This document shows, piece by piece, positions 41,439 through 49,901 of a stretch of 64,000 bases of DNA; the first letter of the stretch is position 1, and every line of letters begins with the position of its first letter. This DNA is from Cytophagales bacterium (lineage in GTDB: Bacteria; Bacteroidota; Bacteroidia; Cytophagales; Cyclobacteriaceae). Made by a program: the position numbers and the translations under genes. The stretch lies in contig JAFLBQ010000008.1 of the NCBI GenBank assembly GCA_017303805.1, forward strand, positions 124,001-188,000, read 5' to 3'. The notes under the pieces are model-generated. The model saw only the letters and a list, made by a program, of their open reading frames with translations, was not told the origin of the DNA and did not search any database.

Positions 41439-42515
41439 ATGAACCGGCTCCAACAAATTATACTGCACCTGGCCGGTTGGGCAATTTTTATTACCCTGCC
41501 CATCATTTTATTTCCGGGCCCGCGCGACATGTCAGGTTTTTTAAACGGCCCTGCTGCCGTTTCCATTCTGGTTGGCTACGGATTGCTTATCATTTACTTT
41601 TATCTGAATTACCACTGGTTAACACCACGCTACTACTTTAACAAGAAGTATTGGCGATTAGGGTTGATTACCGTTGGGATCTATCTGGTTATTGCCATTA
41701 TCCCGAATCAATTTGCCCCTAACCAAGGCTTGCCATTGCGCACCGTGCCCATGCAAGCCCCGCCCGCAAACTTTGGTGCCGGGCCCGAGGCCGGATTGCG
41801 CCCGGCTATGCCTCCACCCGAACCAAGCCTGCTGCGCGAAATCAGTTTTCGTTTTGGAAGGCCCGCAGTACCATTTGCCCTTGTATTGCTTTTCTCTTTA
41901 ATACTTAGAATCAACGACCGCTTGCGACAAGCCGAAGCGGCCCGGCAAAAAGCAGAGATTGCCTACTTGCACGCACAAATCAATCCGCATTTTCTGTTCA
42001 ATACTCTCAATAGCATTTACGCGCTGGCGTTGCAAAAAGCAGAGTCCACCGCACCGGCCGTAGTGAAGCTATCGAATATGATGCGCTACGTGTTAACAGA
42101 GGCCATACACGATAAAGTAATATTGGCCAAAGAACTGAACTACCTTAAAGACTATATTGAGTTACAACGGCTGCGGTTGCCCGAATCGGTAACGCTGAGT
42201 GTTACCATAGACACTCCGAAAAATGGCGAACAGATAGCACCCATGCTCATGGTACCCTTTATTGAAAACGCCTTTAAATACGGAGTTAACCCGGAGCATC
42301 GGTCAGAAATCTCCATCCGGATTACCTTGGAATATCATGTTATATTTTTCGAGATAAAAAATCAGAAAGTAAGTGCCGGCCCGGGTGGCAACACCCAGGT
42401 GGGAATTAAAAACGCATGCCAACGGTTGCAATTACTATATCCGCAAAAACATACCCTCGAGATTAAACAATCTGAAACTGAGTTTAGCGTTTATCTGTCT
42501 ATACTACTTACTTAA
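41439..42515 (+). CDS. LytS/YehU-type sensor histidine kinase
   Basis: 358 residues. Four N-terminal membrane spans (to about 160, with a proline-rich extracellular loop PMQAPPANFGAG). The His_kinase domain carries the phosphorylated histidine in HAQINPHFLFNTLNSIYALAL and an N-box in PFIENAFKYGV. The G boxes are short, as in this family. No dedicated sensor domain beyond the membrane part. Cognate regulator 7 bases downstream. Confidence 0.92.
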   Translation: MNRLQQIILHLAGWAIFITLPIILFPGPRDMSGFLNGPAAVSILVGYGLLIIYFYLNYHWLTPRYYFNKKYWRLGLITVGIYLVIAIIPNQFAPNQGLPLRTVPMQAPPANFGAGPEAGLRPAMPPPEPSLLREISFRFGRPAVPFALVLLFSLILRINDRLRQAEAARQKAEIAYLHAQINPHFLFNTLNSIYALALQKAESTAPAVVKLSNMMRYVLTEAIHDKVILAKELNYLKDYIELQRLRLPESVTLSVTIDTPKNGEQIAPMLMVPFIENAFKYGVNPEHRSEISIRITLEYHVIFFEIKNQKVSAGPGGNTQVGIKNACQRLQLLYPQKHTLEIKQSETEFSVYLSILLT

Positions 42516-42522
42516 TTTGCCA

Positions 42523-43212
42523 ATGAAAGCCATTGCCTTAGATGATGAACAACCCGGCCTGCAGGTGTTGGATACTTTTTGCAAGCAAACCGGGTGGCTC
42601 ACCTTAGAAAAAAGTTTCACTCAACCTTCGCTGGCGCTCAAGTACCTGAGCCAGTTTCCCATAGATGTGTTGTTCATCGACATTCAGATGCCATCCATAT
42701 CGGGGCTGGAGTTTTCAAAAGAAATCCGACAGAACACACAGGTAATTTTTACTACGGCCTACAGCGAATTTGCGCTGGAGGGTTTTAACCTGAAAGCCAC
42801 CGATTACCTGCTGAAGCCCTTTACCTACGAGCGCTTTGAACAAGCCGTAGTGCGCGCCAAAGAAAACTACGTGCTCCGCAACCAGTCTAACAGCCCCACT
42901 GATAGTTACTTGTTTGTTCGTGCCGATTACAAACTCATAAAAATTTCTACAGGCGACATTCAGTTTATTGAAGGGTTAGATGACTACGTAAAAATTCATG
43001 TTAAAGAACAGCGCCCTATCATTGCGCGCATGACCATGAAAAATATTTTGAACAAACTATCCCCTTCAGAGTTTATACGGGTGCACCGATCGTACATAGT
43101 TCCTTTTAAACGAATTGCCAATGTGCGCAACAAACTAATTGCATTAGATACCAACGAAGTACCGATTGGCGCTTCGTACGAAGAAGAGTTTTTTAAACGA
43201 TTCCGGAATTAA
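42523..43212 (+). CDS. LytTR-family response regulator
   Basis: 229 residues. The receiver has acidic pair DDE near the start (AIALDDEQPGL), the phosphoacceptor aspartate in VLFIDIQMPSISG and the conserved lysine in YLLKPF. The DNA-binding LytTR domain has FVRADYKLIKISTGDIQFIEGLDDYVKIH, then FIRVHRSYIVPFKRI. The ATG at 42523 follows the kinase stop; an ORF that extends further upstream is only an overlap. Targets are unknown, possibly envelope genes. Confidence 0.94.
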   Translation: MKAIALDDEQPGLQVLDTFCKQTGWLTLEKSFTQPSLALKYLSQFPIDVLFIDIQMPSISGLEFSKEIRQNTQVIFTTAYSEFALEGFNLKATDYLLKPFTYERFEQAVVRAKENYVLRNQSNSPTDSYLFVRADYKLIKISTGDIQFIEGLDDYVKIHVKEQRPIIARMTMKNILNKLSPSEFIRVHRSYIVPFKRIANVRNKLIALDTNEVPIGASYEEEFFKRFRN

Positions 43213-43392
43213 TCACTTGCCTGCACATTCGGCTTGTTAACCGTTTTTAAACCCGCATCCAAAATCTTTAGATCACTGGCACGTTAAAGCTACAACAACC
43301 CGATAGGTTAGGGTTTGTGTTTTTGTTGCAGAGGCCCGGTGCACGTGGATTTGTTTTGTGAATAGGGGAATAAAATGTACCGGGCCGGCAAC

Positions 43393-43866
43393 TTACTTCT
43401 CGCTGGGATTCTTCCTACCTGCCAAAAGGCGGGGTATAATTTCATTCAACCTACTGGTACGCGTTTCCTCCCTCTTTGCCGATGCGATCCAAACCGCATA
43501 TTCTTTCCGGTTGGTATAAGAAAGCATATCAAAAAAAGCGTGGGCTTTTTTGTTTTTAGATAGGGTGCGCTGTAAATCTTCCGGCAACTCCACCACCCGC
43601 TCATCTAAATCTTTCTCTAGTGTAATCTGTACGGTATCACCTACTTTCTTGCCTATGGCCTGGCGTACATCTTTACGGGCAATAAGAATGTGGCAACCCG
43701 TACCCATGTTGGAAATTACGCCCCGGTACGGGTGGCCATCAAAGGTTGCCTTCACTTTCACCATTCCCTTCGAACCAAACTCTTTTTCCACATCGAATGG
43801 AATTGAGATGTACGCAACATCTTGCTTACGCTCGGGGTTTTCCAGTATGGCTTTGAATTTTTTCAA
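43393..43866 (-). CDS. YdeI/OmpD-associated family protein (DUF1905)
   Basis: 157 residues. The first 90 residues form a DUF1905 beta-barrel (AYISIPFDVEKEFGSKGMVKV, RGVISNMGTGCHILIARKDVRQAIGKKVGDTV). The C-terminal helical half is YdeI-like (LPEDLQRTLSKNKKAHAFFDMLSYTNRKEYAVWIASAK, ending RLNEIIPRLLAGRK). No catalytic residues are known. Located two bases after the mdh stop, so likely cotranscribed, although no functional link to malate dehydrogenase is known. Confidence 0.85.
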   Translation of the reverse strand: MKKFKAILENPERKQDVAYISIPFDVEKEFGSKGMVKVKATFDGHPYRGVISNMGTGCHILIARKDVRQAIGKKVGDTVQITLEKDLDERVVELPEDLQRTLSKNKKAHAFFDMLSYTNRKEYAVWIASAKREETRTSRLNEIIPRLLAGRKNPSEK

Positions 43867-43868
43867 CT

Positions 43869-44801
43869 TCAGGCGCTCAACTTGTCGAGCACATCCATTA
43901 CTTCTTTTACATGCTTGCGGCTGGTTTCTAACTGCGCCTTTTCATCGCTGTTCAAATCCAGCTCTATAACGCGCTCCACACCGGCTTTACCCAAAATTAC
44001 CGGCACACCCAGGTAGCAATCTTTTATACCATACTCGCCATCTAACCGAATGCATACCGGCAACACGCGTTTCTGATCGCGCACAATAGCCTCCACCATT
44101 TGGGCCGCAGCCGAACCCGGTGCATACCAGGCCGAAGTACCCATTAACTTCACTAACTCCCCGCCACCCACTTTGGTGCGTTCTATTATTGCATTCAGTT
44201 TGTCTTTGCTTATTAACTCCGTTACCGGAATACCCCCAACGGTTGTATAGCGCGGCAGGGGCACCATGGTGTCGCCATGCCCACCTAATAACATGGCTTG
44301 AATATCTTTAGGCGAAACATTCAATGCCTCGGCAAGAAATGCGCGGTAGCGCGCGGTATCCAAAATTCCGGCCATACCCATTACCCGGGTGCGGGGTAAT
44401 TTAGAAGTAAGGTGCGCCTGGTACGTCATTACATCCAGCGGGTTGGATACCACTACAATAATGGCCTCGGGCGAATGCTTAATTACGTTTTCAGTAACAG
44501 ACTTTACGATTCCTGCATTAGTCGTAATCAGGTCATCGCGGGTCATGCCGGGCTTGCGCGGCAAACCGGAAGTAATTACAACAACCTCCGACCCGGCTGT
44601 TTTTGAATAGTCGTTGGTCGAACCAATGGTGCGGGTGTCATATAAATCAATGGGGGCCTTTTGCCAGATATCAAGCGCTTTGCCCTCAGCAAAACCTTCC
44701 CGGATGTCAACTAATACAATTTCATTTGCAATTTCCTTGTAGGCCAGCACATCGGCACAAGTGGCGCCTACGTTGCCGGCACCCACCACGGTTATTTTCA
44801 T
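43869..44801 (-). CDS. mdh: Malate dehydrogenase (LDH-like type)
   Basis: TCA-cycle enzyme oxidising malate to oxaloacetate with NAD+. 310 residues. Rossmann start MKITVVGAGNVGAT, acidic residue after beta-2 in EIVLVDI, substrate arginines in SGLPRKPGMTRDDL, VVSNPLDVMTY, and the active-site histidine in LLGGHGDTMVPLPRY. This matches the type found in Bacteroidota and Chlorobi. Followed by the YdeI gene; preceded by tilS on the same strand after 70 bases. Confidence 0.96.
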   Translation of the reverse strand: MKITVVGAGNVGATCADVLAYKEIANEIVLVDIREGFAEGKALDIWQKAPIDLYDTRTIGSTNDYSKTAGSEVVVITSGLPRKPGMTRDDLITTNAGIVKSVTENVIKHSPEAIIVVVSNPLDVMTYQAHLTSKLPRTRVMGMAGILDTARYRAFLAEALNVSPKDIQAMLLGGHGDTMVPLPRYTTVGGIPVTELISKDKLNAIIERTKVGGGELVKLMGTSAWYAPGSAAAQMVEAIVRDQKRVLPVCIRLDGEYGIKDCYLGVPVILGKAGVERVIELDLNSDEKAQLETSRKHVKEVMDVLDKLSA

Positions 44802-44871
44802 AGTACGAGTAATTTAGGTCGTTAAAATCGGGGCGCAATTTAAAACACGAGGCTGCAAATCAAAAGGCAAA

Positions 44872-46185
44872 CTACATTTGTGTTACCCGAAATAATACTG
44901 CCTGCCGGCTGCTTTTTGTCAGCTTAACGCGATTGTCGATTCGCAGGCCTGCAATCCAGACAATTTCGCCTGCACTTTCCAAAACAGTAACCCGGCCCTT
45001 CTTATTAACCGGCACCTTTTCATCAACCAAAAAGTCGCTTACCTTCTTTCTTTTATCCATTCCCAAGGGATAGAAATAATCGCCCGGCTGCCAAACCCGC
45101 CATACCAGGGTTGGCGCTAACTTTTCGGCATCCAATACGGCTACCTCGGGGTTGGTAATAACCTCCACGGCAACAGGAAGCACCAACTCCAGGGTTTGGG
45201 TTCCCATTACGTAGCTGCCTGGCTCTAAAGAAACCACAACCTCCGGGGGCGTTTCTACCCGCCTGGTAATCAAAAGCTCACCCCTATCAATTGCGAGCAC
45301 GTGTGTTTTGCTAAAAAATTGTTTACCGGGTTGGCCTGTGGCTGCAGCCAGTATGGCTTGCGTTTGCTGCCACCCAAACCCGTAGGCTTGAAGCGTACGC
45401 CACAAGTAGGGTATAATGTGTGGGTTGCTTAGAGAAGCCACGGATAGAATTAAATCATCGCCTCTTTGGTGCACATGTGCCGTTTGCCATTGGTGCAGGT
45501 TATGCTGAAGCAACTTTAAATCGGCTTGCAGATGAATGGTAGTTTCAGCAAATGAATTTTCTAACGTGGGGGTTACCTTTTTTAGTTGGGGAATAACCCG
45601 GTGCCGGATAAAGTTACGCAGGTAGGCATCGGTTTGGTTGCTGCCATCTTCGCGCCAGGCAATCTGTTTTTCGGCTGCGTAAACTTCAATTTGTTGGCGC
45701 GTAAGCCGCAGCAAGGGCCTAATGCGGTTACCCGACCGTGGTGCAATACCCGCAAGGCCTTCCAGGCCGGTGCCCCGGGAAAGATTAATCAATGCAGTTT
45801 CTAACGAATCGTTTAGGTGGTGGCCGGTGGCGATAAAGTCGTACCCATGTTGCGCTGTCAATTCATTAAACCATTGGTACCGTAATTCGCGAGCAGCCAT
45901 TTGAATAGAAATTCCATGTTGTTGCGCGTACAGTTTAGTTTCTACCTGAGTAGTATAAACCAGAACCCTATGCTGGGCGCCCCACTGTTCAACAAATAGC
46001 TGATCAGCATCAGCCTCTGCACCACGCAATCCAAAATTTACATGGGCAATACCAATTGAAAACTTCAACTCCAACAAGATGGTTGCCATTACCATAGAAT
46101 CGAGCCCACCACTTACAGCCACTAATACCTTGTGATGCGGCTGCACGCCCAGGTCGTTCAAATAGGTAGCTACCAGATTGTTCAC
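44872..46185 (-). CDS. tilS: tRNA(Ile)-lysidine synthetase
   Basis: Converts C34 of tRNA-Ile(CAU) to lysidine, an essential decoding step. 437 residues. PP-loop ATPase motif VAVSGGLDSMVMA at the N-terminus, ATGHHLNDSLETALINLSRGTGLEGLAG, RPLLRLTR and YLRNFIRHRVIPQL. A C-terminal domain has VWRVWQPGDYFYPLGMDKRKKVSDFL. Divergent from the OstA-like gene across a 104-base gap containing two TAATTTTG boxes. Confidence 0.95.
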   Translation of the reverse strand: MNNLVATYLNDLGVQPHHKVLVAVSGGLDSMVMATILLELKFSIGIAHVNFGLRGAEADADQLFVEQWGAQHRVLVYTTQVETKLYAQQHGISIQMAARELRYQWFNELTAQHGYDFIATGHHLNDSLETALINLSRGTGLEGLAGIAPRSGNRIRPLLRLTRQQIEVYAAEKQIAWREDGSNQTDAYLRNFIRHRVIPQLKKVTPTLENSFAETTIHLQADLKLLQHNLHQWQTAHVHQRGDDLILSVASLSNPHIIPYLWRTLQAYGFGWQQTQAILAAATGQPGKQFFSKTHVLAIDRGELLITRRVETPPEVVVSLEPGSYVMGTQTLELVLPVAVEVITNPEVAVLDAEKLAPTLVWRVWQPGDYFYPLGMDKRKKVSDFLVDEKVPVNKKGRVTVLESAGEIVWIAGLRIDNRVKLTKSSRQAVLFRVTQM

Positions 46186-46241
46186 AGCTCAAAGATATGA
46201 TAACCATTTGCCGGATTGAACGCTCAGGCCGTGGCAGGCAC

Positions 46242-46283
46242 TAATTTTGTTGCGTGTGGCGAACTTACTTTTATCTAATTTTG
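46242..46283 (+). promoter_or_regulatory. Two identical TAATTTTG boxes, tandem promoters of the OstA-like gene
   Basis: TAATTTTG occurs at 46242-46249 and again at 46276-46283; both fit TAnnTTTG exactly. For the downstream box a TTG at 46250-46252 lies 23 bases upstream, within the normal spacing. It ends six bases before the ATG at 46290. Confidence 0.45.
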
Positions 46284-46289
46284 AACCCG

Positions 46290-47843
46290 ATGATGCGGTT
46301 TGCCTTCCTTTTGCTTTTAATGACCACTACAGGTGCGGCCCTGGCCCAGCGGCAGGTAAAACTAAAAAAAGCCGATAACCTGTACGGTGCTGTAAAAGAC
46401 GGTGAGCGGTTTGACCGCGTAATTGGTAACGTAATTTTTGTTCAGCAAAAGACAACCATCTACTGCGACTCGGCTCATTTCTTCAAAAAGAGAAATTTTG
46501 TTGAGGCTTTTGGTAAAATTCATATTACCGAGGGCGACTCGGTGGATGTAGTGGCGCGTAGCCTTACGTATGATGGCGACAAACGTATTGCCTACCTGCG
46601 TAGAAATGTGGTATTCAAAAAGCTGGGGGTGGCCACTCTTTACACCGACTTTCTGGATTACGACCGGCCACGCAACCAGGCCCGGTACTTCAATGGTGGC
46701 CGCCTGGTAGATTCCACCAACGTGCTAACCAGTAAAAAAGGGTACTATGATATCCGCACCAACATGGCCTCTTTTAAGAGAGAGGTGGTAGGAAAAAATC
46801 CTGACTACACCATGGAATCGGATACGTTGCAGTATAACTCTTCAACCAAGGTTATCTACTTCCGCGATCATACGGTAGTAACCAATAAAGACGGCAGCAC
46901 TGCCATTTATAAAAGTGGGTTTTACAATACGAACCTGAAAGCCTCGGACCTTACCACCGGCCAGATGGAAACCACAGAGTATAAGATAAAAGGGAACGAA
47001 TACCAGATTGATGAAATCCGGAAACTATACCGCGCCAGGGGCCGCGTGGTAATGACATCTAAAGAAGAGAACCTATTGATTTTTGGCGATGACAGTTTCT
47101 ACGATAAACAAAAGGGAATTTCGAAAGTATATGGTAATGCGTTTGTAGCCAAAATTGACGACAACCTCGATACATTGTTCATCTCAGCCGACACCCTGGT
47201 TTCAATTGAAAACAAAGATCCCAAAAAGAAACGCCTGCTGGCCTACCATCGGGTAAAAATTTACCGCCACGATATGCAAGGCGTGGCCGACTCGCTTGCC
47301 TACATTGCCAAAGACTCTACGTTGCACATGTACCGCAACCCGGTACTCTGGAATATGGGAAATCAGATGACAGCCGACTCGGTTTATATGCTGCTTACCA
47401 ATAAAAAAATCGACCGCCTCTACATGATTGCCAACGCCTTTGTTGCTTCGCAGGATTCGCTTAAGAACTACAACCAGATTAAGGGGCGTAAAATGGTGGC
47501 CTACTTTGCCAACAGCCAGATCCGGTATGTTACGGTAGATGGCAACGGAGAGAGCATCTACCACGCCTTGCAGGAAAAAGAAATTGAAACCGACAAAGGG
47601 AAATTTCTGATTACCTACACAACGGGTATGAACAAAATGATTTGCAGCAACATGCGCATCAACTTTAAAGATGGGAAGGTTAATAATGTTTCGGCCTACG
47701 TAAAACCTGATGCCACCTTTACCCCACCCCACGAAATAAAAGAAGCCGACCGAACCCTGAAAGGTTTTAACTGGAAGGGAGACTTACGGCCCCTGCGCAA
47801 AGACGTGGTAAAAAGGCCGGTCAACGAAAGCCAGTCTGAATAA
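46290..47843 (+). CDS. OstA-like (LptA/LptD N-terminal fold) protein
   Basis: About 518 residues from MMRFAFLLLLMTTTG; a signal peptide ends ALAQR. The rest is a chain of beta strands of the OstA_N type: DNLYGAVKDGERFDRVIGNVIFVQ, YCDSAHFFKKRNFVEAFGKIHITEGD, YDGDKRIAYLRRNVVFKK. These relate it to LptA/LptD, which bridge LPS to the outer membrane; here the LptD barrel is lacking. An in-frame GTG at 46254 would add 12 residues. Gene order beside tilS and the bamD block is conserved in the phylum. Confidence 0.85.
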   Translation: MMRFAFLLLLMTTTGAALAQRQVKLKKADNLYGAVKDGERFDRVIGNVIFVQQKTTIYCDSAHFFKKRNFVEAFGKIHITEGDSVDVVARSLTYDGDKRIAYLRRNVVFKKLGVATLYTDFLDYDRPRNQARYFNGGRLVDSTNVLTSKKGYYDIRTNMASFKREVVGKNPDYTMESDTLQYNSSTKVIYFRDHTVVTNKDGSTAIYKSGFYNTNLKASDLTTGQMETTEYKIKGNEYQIDEIRKLYRARGRVVMTSKEENLLIFGDDSFYDKQKGISKVYGNAFVAKIDDNLDTLFISADTLVSIENKDPKKKRLLAYHRVKIYRHDMQGVADSLAYIAKDSTLHMYRNPVLWNMGNQMTADSVYMLLTNKKIDRLYMIANAFVASQDSLKNYNQIKGRKMVAYFANSQIRYVTVDGNGESIYHALQEKEIETDKGKFLITYTTGMNKMICSNMRINFKDGKVNNVSAYVKPDATFTPPHEIKEADRTLKGFNWKGDLRPLRKDVVKRPVNESQSE

Positions 47844-47867
47844 TTGCCACCGGCAAAAGATTTTTTT
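47844..47867 (+). terminator. Short-stem rho-independent terminator
   Basis: TTGCC-ACC-GGCAA (47844-47856) followed, four bases later, by seven Ts (47861-47867), directly after the OstA-like stop. The stem is only five base pairs. Confidence 0.5.
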
Positions 47868-47933
47868 CTGCAATCGATAGGGAAACGCATCTTTTTGTAA
47901 TAACTTTTCATTTGAATTAGTGTGCCTATTCAA

Positions 47934-48635
47934 ATGAGACTGCTTGTTGCATTTTTAATGGTGTTAATTGGCCAGCAAGCCCTGGCCCGCCAATTTGAAT
48001 TGCCCGAGCACCAGGAAAGTTATCAGGTGCCGGTAGGCGAAACCATTCGGATCCCAATAAAAATTACCAATCAGTCCGATAAGCCACAGTTTTATATTAT
48101 TCGTAAAGCCCATGCCGAATTGGGCAGCTCGCAAAAAGGTTATTTCTGCCTGGACAAGAACTGCCTTGAGGCCGGGATTTCGGAATTTTCTAAACGCGTA
48201 GAGCCGGGCGAAACCATTACTCAATTGGTTTTTGTGCTTGAAAGCGGCCTGGTGCCGGGCGTCCAAACAGTTAAGTTTAATATTTACCCAAAAGGTTTGC
48301 CGGCCGAAAGTAAAGAACTTGCCATAGCCATTAATGTGCACGAACGAACCGAAAAGCCGGTATTGTTTCAGTCCAAAGACATAACCATACAAGATGTTTA
48401 CCCCAACCCCGTGCAAGACCATGCCTACATCGATTACCGCATCCACAACGAGCATGTAAAGGCCCGGCTAACCATTCACAATATTTTAGGCAAGCCCATG
48501 CAGGATTTTGACCTCCCCGCAGCCGAGAATCGCCTCAAACTGCAAACAGAAGACTACACTTCGGGCATTTATTTTTACACGCTTTATGTAGATAATACCG
48601 GGGTGCTTACCCGTAAGCTGATTATCCGAAAATAA
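47934..48635 (+). CDS. Exported protein with T9SS sorting domain
   Basis: 233 residues from MRLLVAFLMVLIGQQALARQ, a clear signal peptide. Then comes an immunoglobulin-like domain (ESYQVPVGETIRIPIKITNQSDKPQFYII, about 10-120) and a type IX sorting domain from about 158 (DVYPNPVQDHAYIDY, then SGIYFYTLYVDN and the end RKLIIRK). Two cysteines in CLDKNC may bridge. It is secreted by the Por system and probably attached to the surface; function unknown. The GTG at 47922 is an alternative start. Confidence 0.8.
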   Translation: MRLLVAFLMVLIGQQALARQFELPEHQESYQVPVGETIRIPIKITNQSDKPQFYIIRKAHAELGSSQKGYFCLDKNCLEAGISEFSKRVEPGETITQLVFVLESGLVPGVQTVKFNIYPKGLPAESKELAIAINVHERTEKPVLFQSKDITIQDVYPNPVQDHAYIDYRIHNEHVKARLTIHNILGKPMQDFDLPAAENRLKLQTEDYTSGIYFYTLYVDNTGVLTRKLIIRK

Positions 48636-48673
48636 ACCCCCTTTTTCCGCGTTTACCCACTACCCTGCTACAA

Positions 48674-48703
48674 TTGCTAAATCGGGTTGGTATAGTATAT
48701 TTG
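48674..48703 (+). promoter_or_regulatory. Promoter of the bamD operon
   Basis: TTG at 48674-48676 and TATATTTG at 48696-48703, 19 bases apart, match the Bacteroidota -33/-7 consensus exactly. It lies 57 bases before the bamD ATG. Confidence 0.7.
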
Positions 48704-48760
48704 CAGGCTTAAAATGGCACAACGCCAATCTTTTTAGTGAATTTGAACTCCTTCCACAAA

Positions 48761-49567
48761 ATGACAAAAAAAGGCACGCTATTGATCGCGGTTATTCTGC
48801 TTTTAGCCGGTTGCAGCAAATTCAGACGGATAGAGAAAAGCGAAGATTGGCGCATTAAATACGAGGCTGGCCTTAACTATTTTGCCCGTAAGGATTACTA
48901 CCGGGCATCGATACTTTTTGAACAGATTTTACCCATTGTAAGAGGGTTGCCCGAAGGCGAAAAAGTAGAGTTTAACTTAGCCTATTGTCAATACTACGAA
49001 AAGCTGTACCTGTTGGCGAGCGATCAGTTTAAAACATTTTACGAAACCTACGGGCGAAGCAGCCTGGCCGAAGAAGCCCAATTTATGTACGCCTATTGTT
49101 TGTACGCCTCTTCGCCCGATACCAGCAAAGACCAAAAGAGCAGCATTGATGCGATGAATGCCATGCAGGTTTTTTTAAACCGCTACCCAGGCAGCCAGTT
49201 TATGAACCGGGCCATTGACGTTATTACCACCAGCCAGCAGAAATTAGAGAAGAAAGGGTTTGATAACGCTCGCCACTACCTAAAACTAAAAATGTACGGA
49301 GCTGCCGTTATTTCATTCGATAACTTCAAAAAGAATTTCCCCGACTCTAAATACCTGGAAGAGGCTGCATACTTAAAAGTTATTGCCGAATACGAATTGG
49401 CTAACGTAAGTATTCCGTCTAAACAATTGGAGCGGTACTCCTCGGCACTTGAATTTTATAAAGAACTGGTAGATAATTTCCCGAACAGTTTATTCCTGAA
49501 AGAAGCTGAACGGTATTACGTAGAAAGTCAACAAAAAGTAAATAAATTAAAGAACACTAAAATCTAA
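48761..49567 (+). CDS. bamD: Outer membrane assembly lipoprotein BamD
   Basis: About 268 residues. MTKKGTLLIAVILLLAGCSKF carries a lipobox LLAGC; the cysteine at about 18 would be acylated. TPR-like helices follow (YEAGLNYFARKDYYRASILFEQIL, NLAYCQYYEKLYLLASDQFKTFYETY, FMYAYCLYASSPD). BamD is part of the complex that inserts outer membrane barrels. The ATG at 48761 is preferred over an upstream GTG at 48737 because it begins the signal peptide. First gene of a conserved operon with rpoZ four bases on. Confidence 0.92.
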   Translation: MTKKGTLLIAVILLLAGCSKFRRIEKSEDWRIKYEAGLNYFARKDYYRASILFEQILPIVRGLPEGEKVEFNLAYCQYYEKLYLLASDQFKTFYETYGRSSLAEEAQFMYAYCLYASSPDTSKDQKSSIDAMNAMQVFLNRYPGSQFMNRAIDVITTSQQKLEKKGFDNARHYLKLKMYGAAVISFDNFKKNFPDSKYLEEAAYLKVIAEYELANVSIPSKQLERYSSALEFYKELVDNFPNSLFLKEAERYYVESQQKVNKLKNTKI

Positions 49568-49571
49568 TAAC

Positions 49572-49901
49572 ATGGCTATTCAATCATCCATTGTAACCCG
49601 CGATGTAGATAAAATTTCGGCTCCTACCGGAAATCTATATGAGTCTGTAGTGGTTATTTCCAAGCGTGCACGCCAGATTGCCGTTAACCTGAAAGAAGAA
49701 TTAAATAATAAGTTAGCTGAGTTTGCCACCACGGTGGACAACCTGGAAGAAGTTTTTGAAAACCGCGAGCAGATTGAAATCTCGCGCTACTACGAGCGGA
49801 TGCCCAAACCAACCTCTACCGCCACCGAAGAATTTCTGGAAGGCAAGTTGAATTACCGCATGCGCGCAACAGAAAACGAAGCTGAGACTAAAACTGAATA
49901 A
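49572..49901 (+). CDS. rpoZ: RNA polymerase omega subunit (RpoZ-like)
   Basis: 109 residues. The core NLYESVVVISKRARQIAVNLKEELNNKL is the Bacteroidota-type omega/Rpb6 fold, which helps assemble the beta' subunit. The C-terminal tail is acidic and species-specific. Ends one base before coaBC, an arrangement kept across the phylum. Confidence 0.9.
   Translation: MAIQSSIVTRDVDKISAPTGNLYESVVVISKRARQIAVNLKEELNNKLAEFATTVDNLEEVFENREQIEISRYYERMPKPTSTATEEFLEGKLNYRMRATENEAETKTE

Noticed and set aside
43333-43386. GGCCCGGT and ACCGGGCC inverted repeat in the 180-base gap after the LytTR gene
   Set aside because: Eight-bp arms separated by about 38 bases without a T-run; no more than might be expected in a gap of this size. 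The gap otherwise shows no gene, tRNA or promoter that I can support.
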